DNA of 64,000 nucleotides from Pomphorhynchus laevis (GCA_012934845.2 WNNJ02002991.1:62001-126000), one strand, 5' to 3'; counted from the stretch's first letter, positions 43,401-51,425 are shown. Made by a program: numbers and translations. Notes: a model not told the origin generated them from the letters alone.

Positions 43401-46400
43401 ACGAAATATCGTCACTAGATGGGTAATCGTCGGTTTTGTTGCTTTAACGAAATTTTTAAACAAAATATCTCCTTGATGTTAAATTAAAAAGGTTACTGCA
43501 ATCGTTGAAATACAGTCTACAACTAATAATATTTAATGACATTTTTATGTAATTTAATAATAGAATATTATATATTAATTCCAATATTGTATAAATATTT
43601 CAAATATTTTCCATTTCCATTCTTATAAAAATTTGAATTTAAATGGCGTTCCTTGTAATGCAATTGCAAAACTCTTAATTTTGATAAAATAAATGAACAG
43701 ATATGTACCCATAATCTAGAATTAATCGAAAACAACGAATTAAGGAAAATGCTGTCAAAACTGAATAAATATAGATTAAATAACAATAAAAATAAAATTC
43801 TCTATGTTAAACAAGAAACGAGAATCTTGGCGCTTATTAAGAGATAATAAGTTAAAAGATCTTTATGTAAATATAAGAAGTTTTTCTAAAAATACTTTTT
43901 TTATAAATTTTATAAATTTATATTTCGCATTTATTTCATAATTAATTATTTAAAATTAATTAACTGTTAAAATTTATAATTTCTACAATAATCTAATTTT
44001 GGTTTTGTTTATAAAATAAATTTACATATATACCCATATATGCCCATATACCCATAATCTAGAATTAATTAAGATGATGAGTTTAGGAAATCAAACTTCA
44101 TTGATAAATGTATAGATGATGTAAATATCATCTATATGGTTGACTTTAGATAAAATTGAAGAGAAAATGACAAACAATTATAAAAAGAAAAGATCAAATT
44201 AATAAAGATATGTATAAAGAACTTACTAAATTAAAGGATAACTATATAATAACAACTATTGATAAAGCTAGTAATAACTTTGTCTTCATATGGAAAAAGC
44301 TTTATTAAGATATACTGATGAAAGAGGTTAATTATAATGATTAAATATAAACACAACATGTGAATGTAGTGATTTAAGTTTAGAAACAATTATTACAAGT
44401 CACTGTTCTATAATGGATAAAAAGGGTATAAAGGTTGAATTAGATAATAAAACTATACCTATATTATATTGGAATCCAAAATTACATAAAAATCCAATAA
44501 AACCTAGGTTCATATGTAGTGCGTTTAAATGTAAATTAAAACCACTTTCTGTCTATATGAATAAAATACTTAAAGTAATTAAAGCACATTTTAAAAAATA
44601 TTGCAAAATAATCGAAATTAATACTGGTATAAAACACTATTTTAGTATTAATTCTACAAAAGAATATTTAGAACAGACAAAAGGAATAAATTTCAAAATA
44701 TAAATACATACGATTTTAGTACGCTTTATACAAATCTAGATTTAGTAGACATTAAAGAAGCGTTAGTAAAATTAATTAATCTTATATTCGGAAAAAGATA
44801 TACATATATATGTTATAATAATTATAACGCCTATCTAACAAAAATTAAACCATCAAGTAAATATAAATATATGGATAAAATTGAATTAATAGAATCCTTA
44901 AATATTTTGATAAATCAAAATTATTTAAAAGTAGAGACATCTATATTTAGACAAGTAAAAGGTGTTCCGATGGGTGGTAATAGTTGCCCAATTATAGCTG
45001 ACTTCTAGATAGTTATTTCAGAGGAAATACCTCATTAGCATGTATTTGGCCTTGCTGCTATGTTGGGTAGAGGAGTTAGGGGCCGAAACCCGATAGCATA
45101 GCAGTTCCTCCTGATGACCTCTAATTATTATTCTGATACAACGTCTGTTTTTTATTAGTCAATTCATAAAAATGACGTTTATAGGCGTTAGTAAAATTAA
45201 TTAATCTTATATTCGGAAAAATATATACATATATGTTATAATAATTATAACGCCTATCTAACAAAAATGAAACCATCAAGTAAATATAAATATATGGATA
45301 AAATTGAATTATTAGAATCCTTAATTAATCGTTAATAATCTTAATTAATAATCCTTTATTAATCCTTATAAAGGTATAGACATCTATATTTAGAGAAATA
45401 AAATGTGTTCCGATGGGTGGTAATAGTTGCCCAATTATAGCTGACTTATTTTTAAGCTTTATAGAATATGAATTTGTTTATAACTGTGTTCATAATTTGT
45501 TCATAACTGAAACATTTTTGCATGAGCATTCATGCATACCATATAATATAAAATATAATACATTAAATAATGAAATTTTAAAAATTGCAACAATATGTAA
45601 TGATATTGGCCTTCTTCAAAATCATTTAAATAATTTAATAGATACATATTTTAAACTAGGTTACTATAAAAATAAAACCAAAGAGAAACTCATAAAAATA
45701 ATAATAACGTCTGTTATTTATTAAACGTCTATCCGTAAAAATTACGTTTATTTTAAAGTTTAATTTTTTATTAAATAAAATCCAACAAAATGTGTATTTA
45801 ACTCTAACAATTTTTATTCAATAAGCGAACAAATGTATTCATGTAGCCTCATTCTTAATAAAACAAATATTAATGATAAAAAGGTGTATATCTAGATATG
45901 AACATTAAATTAACATTAACTAAAACTACTTTTAATTTATATCGTAAACATGACATATTTAAATTTACAAGAAACGTATTTTTGCATGAGCATTCATGCA
46001 TACCATATAATATAAAATATAATACATTAAATAATGAAATTTTAAGAATTGCAACAATATGTAATGATATTGGCTTTCTTCAAAATCATTTAAATAATTT
46101 AATAGATACATATTTTAAACTAGGTTACTATAAAAATAAAACCAAAGAGAAACTCATAAAAATAATAATAACGTCTGTTATTTATTAAACGTCTATCCGT
46201 AAAAATTACGTTTGTTTTAAAGTTTAATTTTTTATTAAATAAAATCCAACAAAATGTGTATTTAACTCTAACAATTTTTATTCAATAAGCGAACAAACGT
46301 ATTCATGTAGCCTCATTCTTAATAAAACAAATATTAATGATAAAAAGGTGTATATCTAGATATGAACATTAAATTAACATTAACTAAAACTACTTTTAAT

Positions 46401-48712
46401 TTATATCGTAAACATGACATATTTAAATTTACAAGAAACGTATTTTTGCATGAGCATTCATGCATACCATATAATATAAAATATAATACATTAAATAATG
46501 AAATTTTAAGAATTGCAACAATATGTAATGATATTGGCTTCTTCAAAATCATTTAAATAATTTAATAGATACATATTTTAAACTAGGTTACTATAAAAAT
46601 AACATCATGCAGAAAATTGTAAAATATATAAATCAACACAATAATATGAAGTATAAATTTAAACTCTTAAGTGGCAAATTTTTATGGATGGATAATAAAT
46701 AATATACTGTGTATTATAATAAGATACACTAAATAATCAAATTTCATCAGAGGAAATACGTCGTTAGCATTTATTTGGCCTCTCTGTTATGTTGGGTCTA
46801 TAAATAGTAGCAGAAACCTGATAGCATAACTGTTCCTATTGATGACCTCTAATCCTTATTCTTATACAACGTCTGCTATTTATATTAATAACTGCTTACT
46901 GCAACACCCTTATATCCAATCAACATTTTAAAAATTAACAATTTTAGCATACGTGTTTCTCCTAAAGTGATAGTAATCGATGTTGGCTTGTGTTGATCTA
47001 TAACTGTCCCCGACAGCATGCTAGATATCCTACTACCATCAGCATTTGAAAGTCTGACCTTGATAATCTAATGACTCGGATAATTGCTCAAAAATTGAAT
47101 ATATGTATATTTAATCGATTGAGCTAAGTTTCAGTAGCACTGCTAGATAAAATATATGTCGTCTTCATCATATACTCTTTGCCGTATATATTCGAAATTT
47201 AATTTATTGAAAACATTTTATTCGTTGCTTAACAATCACGACAAATGTATATTTTTTCAAGTTTGGTTACAGAGAAAGATGTTATTTATAATTTCTGATA
47301 CAAGTAACCTACAGTGTATTAATACGAGAGCAAGCGTTCGAATAAGCTATGTTCGTATCGTCTACTTTGTATTGAACATTTGTATTAAATACGCTTTCTA
47401 ATTAGAATATAAATTAAATATAAATATGATTTTAGATTATCGATCATCATGACAGCTAAAGGGTGAAAAATCATTAAGTTTTGCATCGATAAAGCCAGAT
47501 CACTAACTTTTATGTTTTTTTACATTTACAAGATGTAGTAAAATTTTATTTTCTTTAAAGTTTTACTTTTGAGATTGCGTTCATTTCTATTTTAAGTTAA
47601 AGTGAACTTTGAATGTAAAATTTAAAACAACTGAATTAGGTTTTCGTTTTAAAATTTATTTATCTGCAATTGTGAAATATATATTACTCATATTTTTTAT
47701 AAATTTTAAACTATCCAATGAATCACATACGTTAATTCACAATTTAGGTTTTCGATTTGGTTTACATTCATATGGATCAAAATTCAGTAAATTGATCCAC
47801 TCAAACTATTCTTTTAAATAAGATAGTATAATAACTGTTTTAATGTAATAAACGCTTTAAATAATCGCTTTTTAATAATCGTTTTAAATAATTTTTTACT
47901 TCATTTTTTTTACTTTAACAAAGAATATTAAATAATTATTAAATTACAAATAATTTTTAAATTGTTTTGTCTATCACTAACTTGTTAGCATTATTACTTT
48001 GTTTCGACAAAGTTAATGAATATTTCAAGTTTCTTTTTAAACTTATTAACCTTCTACTTATAATTATTTGAATATTCTTTAGGCAAAACTATATTTAGAT
48101 GGATGTTTATTAAAACATATGAGCTGTATTAATAATAAGTTTTTTATTGCTGTAGCTTATCTGTATTTATTTGTTAGGCTTTTTGACCTGAATGTGGCAC
48201 CAGTAGCTGCCAAAATATTGTAACTCAATTTTTGTGTACAAAACTAGGAATCCTCGTTGTTTACTTCAAAAATTTTCGGTTTCTTTAAACTGTATCTTAA
48301 GATAAAAATATTCTTTTATATCAAAATATCAAAATATTCTTTTAAATAAGATAGTATAATAACTATTTTTAATAGCTGTTTTAATGTAATGAACGCTTTA
48401 AATAATCGCTTTTTAATAATCGTTTTAATAATCGTTTTTTATCACAATAATCGTTTATTCTATTAATTCTACATAATTATTTTATTTTATTTTATGTTAT
48501 TAAAACATTTAAACACTTTTTGTAATATTTTACTTTTAGATTTGTTGACAAATGCCAAATTGCTCACGAACAACTTCTTCAGGCCATTCGGAATTACGAT
48601 CATGAATGTCAACTAGAGGCTAACCGAATGTTGTCGTTTCAAGTAAGTTCCTTATTATGACTACGTTTCTTCTTGTTTCTTTTATATTTTACAGGAATCG
48701 AGGAGTGGATAA
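31226..48712 (+). CDS. STAM: STAM/Hse1-like ESCRT-0 subunit (multi-exon gene)
   Basis: Signal-transducing adaptor molecule: with HRS it forms ESCRT-0, which gathers ubiquitinated cargo on endosomes. Exons seen: 31226-31513, 34220-34314, 34348-34414 (VHS); 37685-37836, 37884-37981 (SH3); 39971-40014, 43222-43312, 43368-43422, 48540-48642, 48695-48712 (GAT/coiled coil, stop TAA). All junctions are GT-AG and frames join, except between 34414 and 37685, where a small exon (perhaps the UIM) is not found or the acceptor is misplaced. Order VHS-SH3-GAT is diagnostic. About 336 residues are accounted for, so the long disordered tail of vertebrate STAM is absent. Introns range from 33 bp to 5.1 kb, the large ones filled by transposons. 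An acceptor-like AG lies 8 bases before the ATG. Confidence 0.88.
31612..31760 (-). mobile_element. L2-like LINE 3' fragment in STAM intron 1
   Basis: Last ~150 bp of the element: LAWNQLPLDVRR-like coding end, then the 3' hairpin GCGTGC-CAGC-GCACGC (31625-31640) and terminal TTAACGTGGC at its plus-strand left end. Nearly identical to 59513-59660. Confidence 0.85.
31958..32030. mobile_element. hAT-like terminal fragment
   Basis: CATCAGAGGTGGACAACCTC resembles the CAGRGGTGGCCAAC terminus of hAT elements, as in the complete MITE at 32809. The opposite terminus is not found. Confidence 0.35.
32031..32808. other. AT-rich intron sequence
   Basis: STAM intron 1 sequence without open frames; a TAATTAATAT-type simple repeat lies at 32070-32170. 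Confidence 0.5.
32809..33126. mobile_element. hAT-type MITE, 318 bp, with 8-bp target duplication
   Basis: Begins CAGAGGTGGCCAACTCATGG and ends with the reverse complement CAAAGGTGACCAACACTTTT; both copies of the terminal inverted repeat are followed by GGCGC. The 8-bp duplication TATTAGAG lies directly at each side (32801-32808 and 33127-33134), as expected of hAT transposition. No coding frame inside, so it moved by a transposase encoded elsewhere. The intact duplication argues for a fairly recent insertion. Confidence 0.88.
33180..33835 (-). mobile_element. L2-like RT C-terminal fragment in STAM intron 1
   Basis: Minus strand reads from about SIIPDSPQSYFLV (33810) through MISAVSAPLSTSVLV/FLLFPKIDYCISLF to AASLAWNQLPLDVRRAPSFI and TFKHLLRSHLLDT at 33235, the C-terminal end shared with the copy at 59573. 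The 3' UTR hairpin at 33189-33203 is degenerate. Several frame changes. Confidence 0.8.
33836..34219. other. STAM intron 1, no feature
   Basis: A/T-rich sequence leading to the acceptor TTATGTTTTAG before the exon at 34220. Nothing else supported. Confidence 0.5.
34700..34880 (-). ncRNA. foldback element carrying a hammerhead-type core
   Basis: Inverted repeat whose ~60-bp arms begin TAATCATATAAGCC and end GGCTTATATGATTA (about 34698-34712 and 34861-34875). The minus strand of the left arm has CTGATGA (34761-34755), a perfect stem II GTCAT-AGTG-ATGAC (34754-34741), GAAA (34740-34737), CGGCATT and then TGTCA, which pairs with the TGACA just before CTGATGA. That satisfies conserved core, stem II and a closing stem I. 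The right arm (plus strand) repeats stem II and GAAACGGCATT but its core reads GTGATTA. Non-coding, possibly mobile; a related copy is at 28365-28506. Confidence 0.6.
35094..36332 (+). CDS. L2-like RT ORF, 412 codons uninterrupted
   Basis: The first ~45 residues are not RT-like; from residue about 46 it aligns: VDHEILLFRLRYHYGFSSST, motif B CGVPQGSVLCPILFTLLLGD, motif C MQYADDILIYSHS, then LNSTKSKVLWILPA, LGIHFDNNLHLDPF and LLFPRIDYCLSLL to the end KFFKKQLKSMLLND. Motif A (LDLSSAFD) is lost at the truncation point, where only LDHQLIVDHE remains. Everything downstream is intact to the natural stop. It is in the sense orientation of STAM but lies in an intron. Confidence 0.82.
   Translation: MSGKVSSSKLAYLTREQHLPLILQRPFSLIETSVFCLRVSNWNSKQLLLDHQLIVDHEILLFRLRYHYGFSSSTLAWLSSYLSDRSFSVHSNSMCSPLSSLSCGVPQGSVLCPILFTLLLGDLFCITSKFCFRVMQYADDILIYSHSSPHSLSQLFVFASNCLRALSEHLISLRMFLNSTKSKVLWILPATVSVFPSSLYLQTTIIPAVDKLVFLGIHFDNNLHLDPFIRDKTRSSNILLRDIRLVRNSLDFSSCKSLISSLLFPRIDYCLSLLVFSSKSSLKPLLRLINTAVRILFRLRKFDHISSYLSKLEWLSIEYRVRFRLLCLTYRLLHCNSPYLYLPTLSESRYLSTHLRSCDSLLLHVPLYSTNFGRRSLHIAAPLLSNSLPDPLRSSFPLKFFKKQLKSMLLND
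35230..36405 (+). mobile_element. L2-like LINE 3' half in a STAM intron
   Basis: Third L2-like subfamily: RT from after motif A to the C-terminus, then a 3' UTR with the hairpin GCACA...TGTGC (36371-36387) and terminal CCACATTAAAAAC. The hairpin bases differ from other copies in a pairing-preserving way. Upstream of about 35230 the sequence no longer matches the RT. Confidence 0.87.
36406..36821. other. STAM intron sequence, no feature
   Basis: Contains no supported exon or element; I looked here for the missing UIM exon and found none. Confidence 0.4.
36822..37050. repeat. 21-bp minisatellite
   Basis: About ten copies of TACGTCATGGTAGTAATTATA (21 bp). One copy is an 18-bp variant lacking GTA, and some carry single changes (TGCGTC, TAGACGTC, TACATC). 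Because 21 is a multiple of 3, all frames remain open through it, giving repetitive spurious ORFs on both strands. Confidence 0.95.
37051..37684. other. AT-rich sequence upstream of SH3 exon
   Basis: No element recognised. AAAATGTTAT...ATAACATTTT forms a 10-bp inverted repeat at about 37096-37121. A plus frame is open at about 37515-37633 (AVTNGPSFTKRQSSVNYDNK) but matches nothing and its splice fit with STAM is poor. Confidence 0.4.
37685..37981 (+). CDS. STAM: STAM SH3-domain exons
   Basis: Exon 37685-37836 (could begin slightly upstream) encodes NVVKALFDFTDVEDGELSFR and MGDRISIIDD; a 47-bp intron (37837-37883) then exon 37884-37981 gives SQPYWWKGICDGRVGLFPST and FVGPKDSAVILEP. ALFDF, the WW pair and GLFPSTFV are the SH3 signature; the split codon restores DDSQPYWWKG, cf. 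DDSDPNWWKG in human STAM. In STAM this domain recruits deubiquitinases such as AMSH and UBPY. The methionine at 37685 is probably not the protein start. Confidence 0.9.
38480..38590. repeat. TATATGACAT/ATGTCATATA palindromic repeats
   Basis: Interleaved direct and inverted copies of ATATGACATTA and TAATGTCATAT, continued at 39228-39295. They can pair across 700 bp and bracket the hammerhead candidate at 38608. Confidence 0.6.
38600..38642 (+). ncRNA. hammerhead ribozyme candidate in STAM intron
   Basis: CTGATGA (38608-38614) is followed by GCTC-CGTTA-GATC (38615-38627), a stem II with one mismatch, then GAAA (38628-38631), CGC and the cleavage triplet GTC (38635-38637). Bases before the core (TGTA) pair with those after the triplet (TATC) for three base pairs as stem I. 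Spacing matches type I hammerheads with minimal stem III, like those reported in Penelope-like elements and schistosome satellites. It lies on the sense strand of STAM. No ORF nearby. Confidence 0.65.
38948..38983. repeat. perfect 15-bp hairpin
   Basis: ATAATTGTAGATGTT, loop TTTGGC, AACATCTACAATTAT. No other context. Confidence 0.8.
39971..48712 (+). CDS. STAM: STAM GAT/coiled-coil exons and stop
   Basis: Five small exons: 39971-40014 (DKEVKSSLEVLKIDE), 43222-43312 (ALLDKCLNILKSADIEALPG, SDSSELLKME), 43368-43422 (DCLKMGNLIEHEISSLDG), 48540-48642 (FVDKCQIAHEQLLQAIRNYD, HECQLEANRMLSFQ) and 48695-48712 (ESRSG, stop). They align with DKMDQLLQMLQSTDPSDDQP...LEAMCHQMGPLIDEKLEDID of human STAM, the helical region that pairs with HRS. 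Introns of 55 and 52 bp alternate with ones of 3.2 and 5.1 kb holding Penelope-like and RTE elements. All phases agree. Confidence 0.85.
40480..41070 (+). mobile_element. Penelope-like element fragment (PLE-1)
   Basis: Has RT remnants DKIELL-like (40510), VKGVPMNGN-like (40590), then jumps past the YIDD motif to NNFYSISEQIYTGSLILNKT and DMNIKLTLTKTTINLYRRDD, followed by PYNIKYNTLNNEILRIATIC and the terminal FLWMDNK with TAA at about 41050. The catalytic segment is missing. Closely related copies lie at 44.1-46.7 kb (plus) and 51.9-53.2 kb (minus). Confidence 0.78.
41080..41262. repeat. PLE terminal motif and double hairpin
   Basis: The PLE tail GAGGAAATACGTCATTAGC...CCTGATAGCATAGCAG... is here followed by its own inverted copy, making a palindrome with ~28-bp arms (CCTGATAGC...GATGACC, centre TCTAAT, GGTCATC...GGCTATCA; 41163-41228). 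A second perfect hairpin GGTGTTGCGGTAAT/ATTACTGCAACACC (41230-41261) follows. Confidence 0.85.
41249..42168 (+). repeat. 920-bp long repeat, copy 1
   Basis: Nearly identical (a handful of differences) to 46897-47814. Both copies begin TTACTGCAACACCC right after a PLE end and finish ATCCACTCAAACTATTCTT. Contains no known gene; an 81-codon frame (41509-41754) is conserved only because the copies are young. Part of it (41803-41915) also occurs at 43061-43172. Confidence 0.92.
42178..43062 (+). mobile_element. RTE-type LINE 3' fragment
   Basis: Five-prime truncated RTE element: RT motif B to the end (42280-42750), then a frame change to the C-terminal region (ECLPITKAAERRFAVMETKM, LRWYGVAPI, LRWYGHVL, and KWRAKSHIADPASKRDKG-like end at about 43010). 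It ends in a short AAGAATAAGAAGAAG tail. Located in the 3.2-kb STAM intron, in sense orientation. Confidence 0.85.
42280..42750 (+). pseudogene. RTE RT C-terminal half
   Basis: Frame of 156 codons: motif B MGVHQGSALSPALFNTVMNA, motif C as ILYADNVWLAADN (second catalytic Asp changed to Asn), then YKIRLNLDNTEYLTTDP, FKYLGTILSASGDVTYEVNA and RISSAWTKWRATTGVLCDRR. GVHQGSALSP and LGTILS.DG are classic RTE-clade signatures. YADN would be expected to abolish polymerisation. Ends at a stop where a frame change leads to the C-terminal domain. Confidence 0.85.
43061..43190 (+). repeat. third partial copy of the 920-bp repeat
   Basis: TGACAGCTAGAGGGTGAAAA...ATTTTATTTTCTTTAAA matches 41803-41915 with several differences, so it diverged earlier than copies 1 and 2 did from each other. 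It continues directly into the STAM acceptor at 43221. Confidence 0.85.
43423..44149. other. STAM intron, AT-rich
   Basis: No element recognised before the PLE at about 44150. ACCCATAATCTAGAATTAAT occurs twice (43708 and 44050). Confidence 0.5.
44150..45002 (+). mobile_element. Penelope-like element (PLE-2), RT N-terminal and core
   Basis: RT coding sequence in several frames: NYIITTIDKASNNFVFI (about 44240), the frame 44413-44703 (below), motif A as YDFSTLYTNLDLVDIKEALV (about 44709-44765), KYMDKIELIESLNILINQNY and motif B FRQVKGVPMGGNSCPIIAD (about 44950-45000). DKASNN, LHKNP and the long gap between motifs A and B are Penelope-type features. The copy stops at 45002 and joins the PLE terminal motif directly. 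Broken in several places. Confidence 0.85.
44413..44703 (+). pseudogene. PLE RT segment
   Basis: Frame of 96 codons: PILYWNPKLHKNPIKPRFIC, the W-x-PKLHK-P...R-I/F motif that precedes the fingers in Penelope-like and telomerase-like RTs, then LSVYMNKILKVIKAHFKKYC and STKEYLEQ. Downstream motif A is in another frame. Start codon arbitrary. Confidence 0.85.
45003..45184 (+). repeat. PLE terminal motif, plus copy
   Basis: TAGATAGTTATTTCAGAGGA...GGGGCCGAAACCCGATAGC...TTCCTCCTGATGACCTCTAA...GTCAATTCATAAAAATGACG. CTGCTATG and CATAGCAG form a strong stem. Same motif, inverted, at 49510-49680, 49975-50090 and 52080-52245. Confidence 0.85.
45185..46700 (+). mobile_element. PLE-3: tandem PLE 3' pieces, 464-bp period
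   Basis: Begins in the RT before motif B (GKIYTYICYNNYNAYL region), has MGGNSCPIIADLFLSFIEYE (45413) and then C-terminal sequence. From about 45510 the 3' coding portion is repeated: the units 45791-46254 and 46255-46700 share NFYSISEQ, DMNIKLTLTKTTFNLYRKHD, HEHSCIPYNIKYNTLNNEIL and NDIGF(L)QNHLNNLIDTYFK with hardly any differences. Only the last unit reaches the natural end FLWMDNK (TAA near 46700). Recent tandem duplication. Confidence 0.85.
46740..46860 (+). repeat. PLE terminal motif, plus copy
   Basis: CATCAGAGGAAATACGTCG...AACCTGATAGCATAACTG...GATGACCTCTAAT, variant of the motif at 45003. It leads into the second copy of the 920-bp repeat, as at 41249. Confidence 0.8.
46897..47814 (+). 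repeat. 920-bp long repeat, copy 2
   Basis: See 41249-42168. Here the copy is not followed by the RTE; it continues TTTAAATAAGATAGTATAAT, a stretch repeated again at 48341-48430. Confidence 0.92.
47812..48430 (+). repeat. ~80-bp direct repeat pair
   Basis: TAAATAAGATAGTATAATAA through ATAATCGCTTTTTAATAATCG occurs at 47814-47890 and 48343-48425. Intervening sequence is AT-rich STAM intron with no other feature. Confidence 0.8.
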
Positions 48713-49331
48713 AGGTTATTTTAAAAAACAAACTTCAATTGATTAATTTAATGCTATAAAATATCGAATATCACTTTTATTACTGAATAGTTTTATGCTA
48801 TTGTTGCTTATTGTCCTTTACATTATTTTAAATAAAAAGACTAACATCTTTCGTTGTATAAAATTAACCATTTCAATTTGCTAATTGTTCTACAATTAGA
48901 TTTAATCTAAAAATTGATCTACAAGTTGATCTCCTTTTTTAATTTTAACAACAATTTACATTGAAACGGATAAAAAGATAGAATTAAGCTGTCGTATTTC
49001 TATAAGTACTTATCATATTAATCCAGGATATGGAAGAATCTAGGAAAAATTGATTTACGGAAAAATTATCAGTGAAATTTTAACGTGAAAAGTATTAAAT
49101 GTTTATTAAACTTAACGTTCAAATCTTTGTCTGTGTGCTAGAGCAGAAAGTTATCAAATTAGCTGAGTCTACGTATTTAATATAAATATATTATTAAATA
49201 TATTTAATATATAAAATATGTAAAATATATTATTAAATTATAATTAATTTTTATATCAGTTAAAAAAATTAAAACTAATAAATAGTTTTATATCAGTTGA
49301 TTAATTGAATTATTAGAAACTAAGCAGTAAT
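48713..49331. other. 3' flank of STAM
   Basis: Presumed 3' untranslated and intergenic sequence. No convincing terminator or gene; a word CAAATTAGCTGAGTCTACG at 49157 anticipates the PLE repeat copies that start at 49332. Confidence 0.45.
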
Positions 49332-50100
49332 TAATCAAATCAGCTAACTGAGTCTACGTATTTAATATAATTATAAAATAAACAAAACATAATAATGCTA
49401 AATCAAAATTTAACAATTAAATAATAAATTAATAATTGTTTTTAGATTTTCTATAATTTAAATCAAGTTAAAAAAATAAAAATAAAATTTAAAATAAACG
49501 TCATTTTTATGAATTGACTAATAAATAACAGACGTTGTATCAGAATAAGAATTAGAGGTCATCAGGAGGAACTGCTATGCTATCAGGTTTCGGCCCCTAA
49601 CTCCTCTACCCAACATAGCAGCGGGGCCAAATACATGCTAATGATGTATTTCCTCTGAAATAACTATCTAGTATCTTATTCTAATGCAAAGTATATTATT
49701 TATTATCCATCCATACAAATTTTTCGAATTATAGTATAAATTTATTCTTTATATATTTGTGTTGATTTATATATTTTACTAAAAATCAAATCAGCTAACT
49801 GAGTCTTCGTATTTAATATAATTATAAAATAAACAAAACATAATAATGCTAAATCAAAATTTAATAATTAAATAATAAAATAAATAATTGTTTTAAGATT
49901 TTCTATAATTTATATCAAGTTAAAATAAAAAATTGAAATTTAAAATAAACGTCATTTTTATGAATTGACTAATAAATAACAGACGTTGTATCAGAATAAG
50001 GATTAGAGGTCATCAGGAGGAACTGCTATGCTAACACGTTCCGGCCCCTAACTCCTCTGCCCAAAAAGGTAGAGGAGTTAGAGGCCGAAGCATGATAGGG
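49332..50100 (-). mobile_element. two PLE 3'-end copies in tandem
   Basis: Two units starting ATCAAATCAGCTAACTGAGT (49332 and 49789), each with the inverted PLE terminal motif (GATTAGAGGTCATCAGGAGG...). Between the motif and the next unit the first copy has the end of the PLE ORF (FLWMDNK complement near 49700). The second copy is interrupted by an inverted AGAGGAGTTAG repeat at about 50060-50085. A third unit begins at 51910. Confidence 0.8.
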
Positions 50101-50269
50101 GTTTCAATATCTTTAATGGGGTTCTGAAGAACCCCTTAAAGCCAGAGCATTGTATCGTAATACTTACGAGACATTGGAACAAATCTATTATTATTACAAT
50201 CCAGAGTTTAACCCACAGGGTTTTTTACTCGATCACAACAAATCATTAATAAAGTCAACAAAATAAAAT

Positions 50270-51263
50270 AAAATTAAAAGCAAAGCGATACTCGATTACA
50301 CGGGATGCTACAATAATTAAGAATAACCCTTTGAAAACTAACCACGGGCAGGGCCACCCTATCGTAAGGAAGACCATTCCAAGCTCGTAATGCTCTGTGG
50401 GATAATCGAGAGGATGTGTTACTTGGCCCATGCCCACAATTCATCAGATGAAACGAGTTTCCCCTGTGGCACCGTCTTCTATTTGTTATCACATATTGCT
50501 GTGGATATCCGTTAATTCCCTTCACCATAAAGTACATAACTAACATATCTAGGTACATTAACCTGCAACATACACAATTAACATTCAACGCGAGTAAGCA
50601 TTGTGAGTAGATCAGATTTGAAATTTCATTGCATAATTTGCTACCACGTCGTAGAATACATTCTAAACTGTTAACCTCACCCTTGGAAATTGGAAAATTC
50701 GCTTAAATACTGTATTCTAAATTATGACGTACTAGATATTTATATAAGACGTCAAAGCATGAAGGTGATAGGTGCAAAAGAACATTCTTAATAATGTACA
50801 GTTTCCTCCTAGCTTCAGCACATCTCCGATCAGTGTCAACTCCAGTTCTCGAGGTCCAATCCCTAATTATTCCCAAATCCCGAACACTCGCAACTGTTTC
50901 GATCTCTTGTAACCCTAGCATATATAGATCTCTTGTAACCCTAGCATATATAAATATATAAATGAAAACCTTCCAAAGCGCATTTGAGCACATTTTGATA
51001 CATAAATCAATAAACCGGTCCGACCACTCCATTCATAAATTAACTTCCATCTGAAATTTCACAAAGTCAGCTAACGAATCAATTTTGGCCCATATTTTCA
51101 AATCATCAGCGTACGGACATCCACAATTAATTTTATGTAACAAGGAGTCAACGAAAATTTTTAATAAGAGAGGTCCCAACACTATAACTTGAGGAACACC
51201 GGTATTCAAATCTCTAGTGTCAGATAGGCTTTCATCAGATGAAACGAGTGTTTCCTGTGGCAC
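50270..51263 (-). mobile_element. CR1/jockey-group LINE RT fragment
   Basis: Minus frames: 51263-51033 with motif B as TGVPQVIVLGPLLLKIFVDS (QGS replaced) and motif C PYADDLKIWAKI; 51032-50703 with LYMLGLQEIETVASVRDLGI and RRKLYIIKNVLLHLSPSCFD; 50588-50274 with RRRCHRGNSFHLMNCGHGPS and RLSHRALRAWNGLPYDRVAL. Five-prime truncated before motif A, three frames. Its C-terminal 200 bp is duplicated at 51228-51425. Confidence 0.78.
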
Positions 51264-51425
51264 CGTCTTCTATTTGTTATCTATTTGTTGTAGATACCCG
51301 TTAATTCCCTTCACCATAAAGTACATGGCTAACATATCTAGGTACATTAATCTGCAACATACACTATTAACATTCACCGCGAGTAAGCCGCGAGTAGATC
51401 AGATTTGAAGTAAGATTTGCATAAT
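51228..51425. repeat. second copy of 50447-50645
   Basis: About 198 bp (TCATCAGATGAAACGAGT... GCATAATTTG) repeated from the LINE C-terminal region and fused to a PLE fragment (51440-51530, complement of DMNIKLTLTKTTINLYR). The fusion suggests template switching or repair-mediated capture. Confidence 0.75.

Noticed and set aside
45003-45184. Hammerhead ribozyme in the PLE tail (GAAAC and CTGATGA present)
   Set aside because: The order is GAAAC then CTGATGA only ~22 nt later, too short for stem III, cleavage site and stem I; no valid fold found by hand. Kept only as a structured motif.
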